Assembly: GCF_030817355.1 (NCBI RefSeq)
Contig: NZ_JAUSZH010000001.1
Location: 5,828,501-5,892,500, forward strand
Direction: 5' to 3'
Source: Streptomyces sp. V1I1
GTDB lineage: Bacteria > Actinomycetota > Actinomycetes > Streptomycetales > Streptomycetaceae
DNA length: 64,000 bases
Below are positions 47,225-54,923 of this stretch, piece by piece. Below the pieces are notes generated by a model. That model was not told where the DNA came from. It searched no databases and saw nothing but the letters and a program-made list of their open reading frames with translations. The stretch's first letter is position 1; every line of letters begins with the position of its first letter. The translations under genes and the position numbers were made by a program.

Positions 47225-47850
47225 CGTGGTTCTCCTCCGCTCGGCGGGACCGCCTCGGTGCGGTCACCTGCGTGCTGCCAATCGGCGGCGGCCGGTTCCC
47301 TGTCCGGGCCGAAGTTGTTGCCGGCCAGCTTCTCCAGCCGTCTACGGGCACGGGACAGGCGGGAGCGGACTGTGCCCACCGGCACGCCCAGGGACTCGGC
47401 GACCGCGGCATAGTCCAGGCCGGCCCATACGCACAGCGCCAGGACCTCACGATCGGCGCGGGACAGCCTCTCCAGTGCGGCGCGCACCGCCGCGATCTTG
47501 TCCTGGTCCTCCAGCCGGCCGACCACCTCATCGGCGAAGTCCGGCAGCAGGCCGGGAGCGGGCATCCGCTCCATGAGCGCCCGGTACCGCCGGGCGACCC
47601 GCCGTCGGCGGTGGATCACGTGGGTGGCGATCCCCAGCAGCCAGGGCAACAGGCCGCCGCCCTGCGGCTCGACTTTCTCGCGCAGCCGCCACGCCTCGAG
47701 GAACACCAGCGAGGTGCAGTCCTCGGCGACCGACCAGTCCCCGGTCAGGCGAAAGCAGTGGTTGTACACCGCCCGGCCGTGCTCGCGGAACAGCGCGCCG
47801 AAGGCCCCCTCGTCTCCCGCCCGGATGCGGGCCCGAAATCCTGGATCCAT
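47221..47850 (-). CDS. RNA polymerase sigma factor, ECF type
   Basis: 209 residues. Region 2 is seen in LFREHGRAVYNHCFRLTGDWSVAEDCTSLVFLEAWR, region 4 in LERLSRADREVLALCVWAGLDYAAVAESLGVPVGTVRSRLSRARRRL. The start at 47850 (MDPGFRARI) has GGAG 8 nt upstream. It is coupled to the membrane protein that follows. Confidence 0.9.
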   Translation of the reverse strand: MDPGFRARIRAGDEGAFGALFREHGRAVYNHCFRLTGDWSVAEDCTSLVFLEAWRLREKVEPQGGGLLPWLLGIATHVIHRRRRVARRYRALMERMPAPGLLPDFADEVVGRLEDQDKIAAVRAALERLSRADREVLALCVWAGLDYAAVAESLGVPVGTVRSRLSRARRRLEKLAGNNFGPDREPAAADWQHAGDRTEAVPPSGGEPR

Positions 47851-48022
47851 GCCTATCTCCGCCACCCAGACGGCTGCGAGTTCCCCGTGACGCCCGTCAC
47901 AGTGCCGGGCGCCGCCAACCCTGGTCACCGGGCGTGCGCCAGAGCGTCTCATCCAGCGGCGACTATGCGGCACCCCCGAGGCGACAGTCGGCACTATCAG
48001 CGAGGGGAACCCCGACAGAGTC

Positions 48023-48490
48023 CTATGGGCAGGCGGCGGCGAGGATCGCTTCGGCGGCAGAGGTGCGGGCGTAGAGCACTGAGCGGCCGGCTCGGTGGGC
48101 GCTGACCAGACCCGCGTCGCGCAGCGCGGTGAGGTACTGGGACACCCCGGCCGGGGAGAGCCCCGTACGGTGGGCCAGTTCGGTGGTGGAGGCCGGAGTT
48201 TCCAGTTCGGCCAGCAGCAGGGTCCGCGAGCGGCCGAGTACGGCGGCGATGGCGTCGGTCCTGGTGATGGGCCGGGGTTCCCACAGTGAGCCGACGCCGC
48301 GCGCCGGGTAGGCCAGTTGCGGCGGCTCCGGCAGCGTCACCCGGGTGAGGAGGCCCGGTCCGGTGAAAGCCGAGGGAATCAGCAGCAGCCCTGCGCCCGC
48401 CGTCTTCCGGGACAGGGTCCGCTGCCGGCGGGCCAGCCACCGACTCCCCGTTCCTGACGTCCCTCCGCCCGTAGCGCTCAGCCCTCCCAC
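48023..48490 (-). pseudogene. ArsR-type winged-helix regulator, N-terminus missing
   Basis: Only the C-terminal half of a roughly 330-residue ArsR-type regulator is present: GLLLIPSAFTGPG, then PQLAYPARGVGSLWE, then the winged helix (LLAELETPASTTELAHRTGLSPAGVSQYLTALRDAGLVSAHRAGRSVLYAR). The frame continues upstream for about 17 residues (SFLDEESSPEALDLL), then meets an in-frame TGA. The missing half is not found before the glycosyltransferase remnant. Confidence 0.7.
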
Positions 48491-48539
48491 GAGCAGATCG
48501 AGAGCCTCCGGCGACGACTCCTCATCGAGAAATGATCAG

Positions 48540-48748
48540 TCAGATGAGCGGAGGCCGGCCCAACCGGGTCATACGCCACACAGTCCCCCACTTCATCGGC
48601 TTGCGGGGGCCGCACGGAGTGCGAGTCCCCTCCAGAAACCCGGCGGCCCATGCCTTCAGCCCGGAAACGGAACGGATGCGGGCCAAGTTGAGCAGAATCC
48701 ACACGCCCAGATAGACCGGGATCAGGGGGAAGGGAAGCCGGCGCCTAG
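48540..48748 (-). pseudogene. Glycosyltransferase C-terminal fragment (split by IS)
   Basis: Encodes RRLPFPLIPVYLGVWILLNL and on to LGRPPLI-stop at 48540. A hydrophobic helix and a basic tail are typical of membrane-associated GT2 enzymes. It joins in frame to the fragment beyond 50131 if the IS and one CTAG are removed. Confidence 0.85.
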
Positions 48749-50130
48749 TAGGGCTTTGTTAGGTGGTGTCGTAGGGCTGCCAGGGGGTGGGTTGTCGGCA
48801 GGTGGGGCAGGTGCCGGTCCAGGTGGCCAGGAGGTGTTGGAGGAGATCCAGGGCCTGGTAGAGGGTCAGGCCCTGGCAGGGGCTTTTGGGCAGGTCCGCT
48901 GTTCGGTCAGGAACAGGTGGGCGGCGGTGACGAGGGTGACGTGCCGGTGCCAGCCGGTGAACGAGCGGCCCTCGAAGTGGTCGAGGCCGAGGGTGGTCTT
49001 CAGCTCGCGGTAGTCGTGCTCGATGCGCCACCGCAGTTTCGCGATGCGGACAAGGTCGCGGGCGGGGATGTCTGCGGGCAGGTTCGAGATCCAGTACTTG
49101 ACCGGCTCGTCCTCGCCTTCGGGCCACTGGGCGATGAGCCAGGTCAGCGGGATCGTGCCGTCGGTGGCGGGCTTGGGCCGCCGCCCCGCGAGACGGATCC
49201 TCACAAGAACGAAGTGCGAGCTCATCGCGGCTTTGGAGCCCCTGCGCCAGGTCAGGGTTCGTCCCTGGCGTCGTCCGGCGGCCAGCACGTGATCCCGTAA
49301 GGACACCGGGCGGGTGCGGTAACGCGGAAGGGGCCTGGGCCCCAGGCCGCCATAGGCAGGCTGGTGGGGTTCGGCATCCTCACTGTGGGCGGTCATTTCG
49401 GCCTTGGCCTGCAGGACGTAGGCCAGGCCGCGGTCTTCCAGGCCGCGGCGGAAGTCGGCGTTGGCGCCGTATCCGGTGTCCGCGACCAGCACCGCCGGCT
49501 TCAGCCCGGTGCCGGCCAGGTCGTCGAGCATCTCCAGCGCCAGCTGCCACTTCGGGCGGTGATGCTCGTCATCAGGGATGCGACAGCGTTCCCGACGGCT
49601 GGCCGCTTCTGGCGTGTCCCAGCTCTCGGGAAGGAACAAACGCCAGGACAGCGGACACGAGGCGGTGTCGGAAGCGGCGTGGACGCTGACGCCGATCTGG
49701 CAGTTACCGACCTTGCCCAGGGTGCCCGAGTACTGCCGGGCCACCCCGGGCGACGAGATGCCGTCCTTCGGGAACCCGGTGTCGTCCACCACCCACGCCT
49801 GAGGACGGACCACCCGCACGGCCCGCCACGCCAACCGGGCCCGCACCGCGTCAAAGGCCCAGGTGGAGGACGTGATGAACTGCTGAAGCTGCTGGTGGTC
49901 CACCCCCAGGCGCCCGGCCATCGGCTGCATCGACTTACGCCGGCCGTCCAGCAGCAGCCCCCGCAGATACAGGGCACCCTTCTCACGCTGATCCCGCCGC
50001 ACCAGCGGCGCGAACACCTCCCCACCGAACTCCTCCAACCGGACACGACACGAAGCGAGTTCCCCGACCCTCATACCAACAGCGAACTACCAGACACCCA
50101 ACGCGACAAGACCCACCTAACAAAGCCCTA
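48749..50130 (-). mobile_element. IS701-family insertion sequence
   Basis: 1,382 bp with perfect 18-bp terminal inverted repeats (TAGGGCTTTGTTAGGTGG at the left, its complement at the right) and a CTAG direct repeat on each side (48745-48748, 50131-50134), the YTAR target type of IS701. Inserted in a glycosyltransferase gene. Confidence 0.95.
48866..50074 (-). CDS. IS701-family transposase, C-terminus frameshifted
   Basis: 402 residues as read. DDE motifs are visible: WVVDDTGFPKDG (first Asp), VADTGYGANADFR (second Asp) and RIEHDYRELKTTLGLDHFEGR (Glu). The frame ends CPKAPARA at 48866, but the family's normal C-terminus (GLTLYQALDLLQHLLATWTGTC, ending PYDTT at 48759) follows in another frame. 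One base lost near 48877-48882 explains this. The catalytic core is intact, so activity is possible but uncertain. Confidence 0.92.
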   Translation of the reverse strand: MRVGELASCRVRLEEFGGEVFAPLVRRDQREKGALYLRGLLLDGRRKSMQPMAGRLGVDHQQLQQFITSSTWAFDAVRARLAWRAVRVVRPQAWVVDDTGFPKDGISSPGVARQYSGTLGKVGNCQIGVSVHAASDTASCPLSWRLFLPESWDTPEAASRRERCRIPDDEHHRPKWQLALEMLDDLAGTGLKPAVLVADTGYGANADFRRGLEDRGLAYVLQAKAEMTAHSEDAEPHQPAYGGLGPRPLPRYRTRPVSLRDHVLAAGRRQGRTLTWRRGSKAAMSSHFVLVRIRLAGRRPKPATDGTIPLTWLIAQWPEGEDEPVKYWISNLPADIPARDLVRIAKLRWRIEHDYRELKTTLGLDHFEGRSFTGWHRHVTLVTAAHLFLTEQRTCPKAPARA

Positions 50131-50801
50131 CTAGCGAGCCAGACCCGGTTGCGAGCGGTGAAGCGGTAGTACACCGGATGCCTGGCCGGGGAGGTCTTGG
50201 GGTGCTGGAGGACCAGTTCGGGTTCGTAGAGGATCTTCCAGCCGGCGTCGAGGGCCCTCCAGGCCAGGTCCGTCTCTTCATGCCCGAAGAAGAAGTGCCC
50301 CGGCCAGGTGCCGATTTCGTTGAGCATCGGCACCGACAGGGCATGGCCACCTCCGAGGAAGGCGGTCACCAGCCCGCGGCGCATCGGGTCGTCGGCGCGC
50401 AGCCGCGGCACGTGGCGCCGTTGAGTCTCCCCGTGCTCATCGGCAACGCGGAACGACGTGATCCCGAGCGCGGGATCAGCCGCATACAGGCGCTGCACTT
50501 TGCGGAACACGTCGTCGGCAATGAGCAGTCCGTCGTCGTCCAGCTCGATGATGACGTCCACGTCGCCTGACTCGAGCAGGGCCTGCAGTCCGACGTTGCG
50601 CCCGCCGGGACAGCCCAGGTTCTCTTCGAGCGGGATCTTGGTCACGTCAGCTGACACGTCAGTGAGTGGAGTCGCATTGCCGACCAGCGCAACACGTGCT
50701 GGAGGCACGTCCTGCTTGGCCACTGAGGCGATCAGAGCGTCCAGTTCCCGCGGGCGAGTGCCCATGGTCACGATGACGACTCCGATGCGTGGCAACGACA
50801 T
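50131..50801 (-). pseudogene. Glycosyltransferase family 2, N-terminal fragment (split by IS)
   Basis: GT2 fold: RIGVVIVTMGTRPRELDALI, nucleotide-sugar binding ELDDDGLLI (D-x-D), and the acceptor-side HEETDLAWRALDAGW. Reading ends at the IS in TARNRVWLA. With the fragment at 48540 it would give a 291-residue enzyme, the usual length. The start ATG at 50801 has TGGAGT upstream. Confidence 0.9.
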
Positions 50802-50959
50802 AGCGGTACTCCAGTAGCCGGCGAGCGAGGGTGCTGATGATGCTAGATGCGCTGGCGCGCACGGTCTGGCGTATGACTCGCCTCGGCCGCCCGCCGGTCG
50901 TCCGGCGACGCGGCCTCTGCCCGCTGCCGCCGTGGAGGGTCTGACTCCGCGACAGCTGT

Positions 50960-50998
50960 GGCCCGGTCCTGGCGGCGTCCGCGCGCCAGGACCGGGCC
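50960..50998 (-). terminator. Terminator after the I36 gene
   Basis: Perfect 15-bp arms GGCCCGGTCCTGGCG / CGCCAGGACCGGGCC with a 9-nt loop, 18 nt beyond the stop at 51017. Confidence 0.88.
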
Positions 50999-51016
50999 GG
51001 ACTCATCGAGCGTTGC

Positions 51017-51631
51017 CTAGCACGGGATGACGTGCCAGACCGGAGCCCAGTCGTAGTAGCTGCTGTAGGAGTAGGCGCCGGGAGTCGTGTAGATGGTGTT
51101 GTAGTTGCGGTCCAGGAACCTGGCCCTGGTGCCCGGGGTCTGGTTGTTGATCCAGGAGCCGGGGTAGTTCCAGTTCGACAGGTCGTACGTCTGGCACTTC
51201 CACAGGTTGAACTGCGTACCGGTGTAGTTGGTGCCGGTGTACATGCAGAAGTTCTCGTACGGACAGGCCCTGGCACTCTTCGCGCCGGTCAGGTCGCGGG
51301 CCTGGCGTTCTCCGGGCAGGGCGACCACGATCTCGCCCTTGCCCGGCAGTGCGATCTTGTTGGCGGCGACCTGCGTCCCGCCCTGGGTGGCGAGGTAGCC
51401 GTCGACTGTCGTCTGCAGTTGCTTCGTCTCGGCACCGGTCAGTCCCGCGCGCTTCGCCTGGGCGGCGAATTCCTGGCCGGTGGCGGAGGTGGCGGAGGTG
51501 GCGGAGGTGGCGGCGGAGGTGGCGGCGGTGGCGGCGGTGGCGGCGGTGGCCGGGCCGGTGAGGCCGAGCACCGTTGCTGCGATGAGAGCCAGGACCGCGA
51601 ACAGCGAAGTGGTCAGCTTGCGCAATGCCAT
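51017..51631 (-). CDS. Secreted peptidase-inhibitor family I36 protein
   Basis: 204 residues. Signal peptide, then an Ala/Thr/Ser low-complexity linker (ATAATAATSAATSATSATSAT) and a pro-like region, then the I36 domain (ACPYENFCMYTGTNYTGTQFNLWKCQTYDL). Paired cysteines suggest disulfides. The linker comes from a GGTGGCGGA-type DNA repeat. ATG at 51631 with GGGGGAAA upstream. A second I36 gene lies at 22283. Confidence 0.85.
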   Translation of the reverse strand: MALRKLTTSLFAVLALIAATVLGLTGPATAATAATAATSAATSATSATSATGQEFAAQAKRAGLTGAETKQLQTTVDGYLATQGGTQVAANKIALPGKGEIVVALPGERQARDLTGAKSARACPYENFCMYTGTNYTGTQFNLWKCQTYDLSNWNYPGSWINNQTPGTRARFLDRNYNTIYTTPGAYSYSSYYDWAPVWHVIPC

Positions 51632-51898
51632 GTGACTTTCCCCCAGCGGATTCTCGAGCTGATGCCCGCGCTGTTGCGGCCGGGCATGCCAACGAGTTTT
51701 CAGGGCGCCGGGAGAACGGGGCAACCGCTTCCTCCTTAGATGTCTAGAAGACGCCATGGGCGGTATTAGTGGCTCAAGAGGCCGGAGTGCCCCTTGTGCC
51801 GGCGTCGTCCGGCGGCCGTGGAGGGGGCTGGGGGGAATTTCTGCGGACTCCTCGCGGGTTGGCGTCCGATGACTGTTGGTGATCACTGGGGAGGGTCA

Positions 51899-53086
51899 AT
51901 GACCGAGGTGTCCGAGGTGCCTGAGGTGTCCGAGGTGTTTGGGGCAGGAGTGCAGGGGACCGTCGCGGACGGATTCGAGGCCGTACGGGAGGAGTTCGCC
52001 GCCGTACTCGCCGAAGGGATCACCACATCCGGCGCGCAGCTCGTGGCGTACCTGAACGGGCGGCAGGTTGTCGATCTGTGGGCCGGGGACGGGATGGCGG
52101 GCGATTCGCTCACCGGCGTCTTCTCCGTCAGCAAGGGCGCGGCGCACCTTGTCGTCGCGCTGCTCGTGCAGGACGGTGTGCTCGAACTCGACCGCGAAGT
52201 CGCCCACTACTGGCCGGAGTTCGCGGCCGAAGGCAAGGGCCGAATCACCCTGCGGCAGCTGCTCGCGCACAGCGCCGGGGTGATCGGCGTCGAGGGCGGC
52301 TTCAGCTCGGCGGAGCTGGCCGACGACCGGGTTCTTGCCGAACGGCTCGCGGGGCAGCGTCCGTTCTGGGAGCCGGGCACGGCGTACGGCTACCACGCCC
52401 TTGTGATCGCCGCCCTCACCGGCGAGGTGGTGCGCCGGGTCACCGGGCTGTCGATCCAGGAGCTGTTCGAGGAGCGGATCAGGGCTCCGTACGGGCTGGA
52501 CTTCCACCTCGGTCTGCCCGAGGCGCTCGAATCGCGGTACCTGGACGTCCTGCCGATGCAGCCCACGCCGGAGCAGCGCGCCGAACTGGAAGCCAATGCG
52601 CCGAATCCGAAGAGCCTTGTTGCGATCGCCTTCAACTCCCACGCCGAGCCGCCCACGGACCTGCTGGACTTCATCAACACGCGTGCCGTGCGCGAGCTTG
52701 GCCAGGCCTCGGCCGGCGGCGTCGGGAACGCGCGCGGGGTGGCGGCGATGTACGCGGCGGCGATCAACGAGGTCGACGGCCGGGCTCCGCTGCTCACGCC
52801 GGAGACGATCGCGGAGTTCGCCCGGCCGCACACGGTGGGCGCCGATGTGGTCACGGGGGAGGCGGAACACTTCGGCCTCGGCTTCCAGGCGCTGGGGATG
52901 CGGTACCCGTTCCTGGGCGCGGACGCGTTCGGCCACAGCGGCGCGGCGGGGGCCCAGGCGTTCGCCGATCCGGGCAGCGGGATCGCGTACGGCTACGTCC
53001 GGCGCCGGTTCGCCTTCCCGGGCGGCGCGGCACCGGAGAACGAGCGGCTGGCGGCGGCGCTCGTGCGGGCCGCGGCGGGGGTGTAG
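51899..53086 (+). CDS. Beta-lactamase-fold esterase (EstB-like)
   Basis: 395 residues of the class C beta-lactamase/esterase group. S-x-x-K is SVSK, Tyr in TAYGYHAL, and the late motif HSGAAG. It hydrolyses esters in relatives. No signal peptide, so cytoplasmic. ATG at 51899 with GGGGAGGG 4 nt upstream. The N-terminus starts with a VSEVPEVSEV repeat. Confidence 0.88.
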   Translation: MTEVSEVPEVSEVFGAGVQGTVADGFEAVREEFAAVLAEGITTSGAQLVAYLNGRQVVDLWAGDGMAGDSLTGVFSVSKGAAHLVVALLVQDGVLELDREVAHYWPEFAAEGKGRITLRQLLAHSAGVIGVEGGFSSAELADDRVLAERLAGQRPFWEPGTAYGYHALVIAALTGEVVRRVTGLSIQELFEERIRAPYGLDFHLGLPEALESRYLDVLPMQPTPEQRAELEANAPNPKSLVAIAFNSHAEPPTDLLDFINTRAVRELGQASAGGVGNARGVAAMYAAAINEVDGRAPLLTPETIAEFARPHTVGADVVTGEAEHFGLGFQALGMRYPFLGADAFGHSGAAGAQAFADPGSGIAYGYVRRRFAFPGGAAPENERLAAALVRAAAGV

Positions 53087-53216
53087 GCGGCGGTGGTGTC
53101 CCGCGGCGGCGGGCGGGGCCGCACTCACAGAGCGCGGTCCCGCCGTCTCCGCAGGTCAGCGTGCGGTCCCGCCCGTTTCCGGCGGCACTGTCAGACCCGC
53201 GAGGCACACTGAATAC

Positions 53217-53492
53217 ATGTGCCGCAGCATTAAGACTCTCCGCCCGCCCGTCCTCCCCGAAGAGGCCACCGAGGACGACATCCACGCCGCCGCCCTGCAG
53301 TACGTACGCAAGGTGTCCGGCTTCCGTGCCCCCGCCGCGCACAATCGCGAAGTCTTCGAGCAGGCCGTCGACGAGATAGCCGAGGCGACCCGCAAGCTGC
53401 TCGACGGGCTCGAAGTGCGCGGGTCCGGAGGGTCCGGAGGGGCCGCTAAGAGGCCGGTTCGTGAGCCGGCGTCTGTGTCGGGCGCCGCATGA
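53217..53492 (+). CDS. DUF2277 protein
   Basis: 91 residues starting MCRSIKTLRPPVLPEEATEDDIHAAALQYVRKVSGFRAP, the conserved DUF2277 opening. Function unknown. Its last 47 nt overlap the end of the convergent DedA-type gene. Confidence 0.85.
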   Translation: MCRSIKTLRPPVLPEEATEDDIHAAALQYVRKVSGFRAPAAHNREVFEQAVDEIAEATRKLLDGLEVRGSGGSGGAAKRPVREPASVSGAA

Positions 53493-54109
53493 CGTAGGCC
53501 GCCAGCGCGCCCGCCGCGAACAGCGCGAGGACCGAGATGGCCGCGCCGATCCAGCTTGCGCCCAGCCATGCGCCGCCGAAGTAGCCGAGGCCCACGCTGT
53601 AGCCCGCCCAGGCCACGCCCGCCAGGGCCGACCAGGGCAGGAACTCCTTCACCTTGCGGTGTGCCGCGCCCGCGCCCAGGGAGACGACCGAGCGGCCGGC
53701 CGGGGCGAAGCGTGCGATCACGACAAGCGCGCCGCCGCCGCGGCTGAGGGCCGTGCCAAGACGTTCCTGCGCGTTGGTCAGCTTGCGCGAGCGGGCGATC
53801 GCCCGGTCCAGGCGGTCACCGCCGCGCCAGGCGAGGCGGTACGCGACGAGGTCGCCGAGCACGGACGCGGTGGCCGCGCACAGGACCAGGACGAGGAGCG
53901 AGGGCACTTCTTGCGGGACCCGGCCGGCCGCGGCCTCGACGGACGCGGTGGCCGTGGCGGTGGTCGAGCCCGCCGCGGCCGCGGTCGCCGCCGTGATCAC
54001 CAGGACTCCGCTGGGGCAGCACGGGCAGGAAGACGTCGAGAAGTACGGAAAGGGCCACCACCGCGTAGATCCATGGGCTGCCGGTCAGCGACCCCACACT
54101 CTCGAGCAC
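53446..54109 (-). pseudogene. DedA-family membrane protein with +1 frameshift
   Basis: The start at 54109 (GTG, with GGGGAG 5 nt upstream) encodes LESVGSLTGSPWIYAVVALSVLLDVFLPVLP, then the frame must shift to SGVLVITAATAAAAGSTT and on to the stop at 53446. One extra C in a CCCC run (54013-54016) explains it. The rest is a normal DedA/SNARE-associated protein (GDLVAYRLAWRGG, RFAPAGRSVVSLGAG). Either a real mutation or a sequencing error. Confidence 0.82.
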
Positions 54110-54315
54110 CCGAACTCCCCAGTTTCGTAAAATACGCCGCGACGTCGCAGGGGAGCGGCAGGGGCGGCAGTACAGCTGTACAGCGTACGCCTGGGGTTCA
54201 CCTCGAGATCGCCAGGGGTCGAAGATGTTGTCCGCCTCACTTCCACCGGCGGACGCGGGAGGCACGAAGCGCCCGGTCCCTCGTCGTGCGGGGCCGGGCG
54301 CTCGACGTGCTGATG

Positions 54316-54385
54316 GACCGTCAGGCCGGGACCGTCAGGCCGCGACCGTCAGGCCGGTACGGTCAGGCGGGGACCGTCAGGGCGC
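54316..54385. repeat. 14-bp tandem repeat, five copies
   Basis: GACCGTCAGGCCGG-type units at 54316, 54330, 54344, 54358 and 54372. The last overlaps the 3' end of the doxX gene. Confidence 0.85.
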
Positions 54386-54865
54386 GACCGCCGTGGTCTG
54401 CTCCTTGCGCTCCTCGTCCGCGGGCCGGCTCTCGCCGCGCGGGGCGAACACCCGGTCCAGCGCGAGTGCGCCCGGTCCGGTGAAGACCAGCAGCAGGAAG
54501 GCCCAGCAGTAGAGCGCGGAGCCCTCGCCGCTGTTCTGCAGCGGGAAGAGTGCCTTGGGCTGGTGGACCGTGAAGTACGCGTACGCCATAGAGCCCGACG
54601 CGATGAGCGCGGCGGTACGGGTGCCCAGGCCGAGCAGCACCAGGGTGCCGCCGACCAGTTCGATCACCGCGGCGTACCAGCCGGGCCAGGTGCCGGCCGG
54701 GATGGTGCCGCCGCCGCCCGCCGCGCCGCCGAGGACGCCGAACAGCGCGGCGGCGCCGTGGCAGGCGAAGAGCAGGCCGACGACGATCCGGAACAGGCTG
54801 AGGGCGTACGGCTGGGCCTTGTTCAGACGGCCGGACAGCGACGGGGTGGGGGAGGGGTTGGGCAT
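54377..54865 (-). CDS. DoxX-family membrane protein
   Basis: 162 residues with four membrane segments, the DoxX/DoxD fold (RIVVGLLFACHGAAALFG, then GWYAAVIELVGGTLVLLGLGTRTAALIASGSMAYAYF). Relatives take part in thiosulfate or sulfenate-linked redox chemistry in the membrane; the role here is unknown. The C-terminus runs into a tandem repeat. Confidence 0.87.
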   Translation of the reverse strand: MPNPSPTPSLSGRLNKAQPYALSLFRIVVGLLFACHGAAALFGVLGGAAGGGGTIPAGTWPGWYAAVIELVGGTLVLLGLGTRTAALIASGSMAYAYFTVHQPKALFPLQNSGEGSALYCWAFLLLVFTGPGALALDRVFAPRGESRPADEERKEQTTAVAP

Positions 54866-54923
54866 GGGGACTCCTTCGGTCTGGGGACGTGAACCGACGA
54901 GGGAGGCCCCAGGTTAGGCGGGC

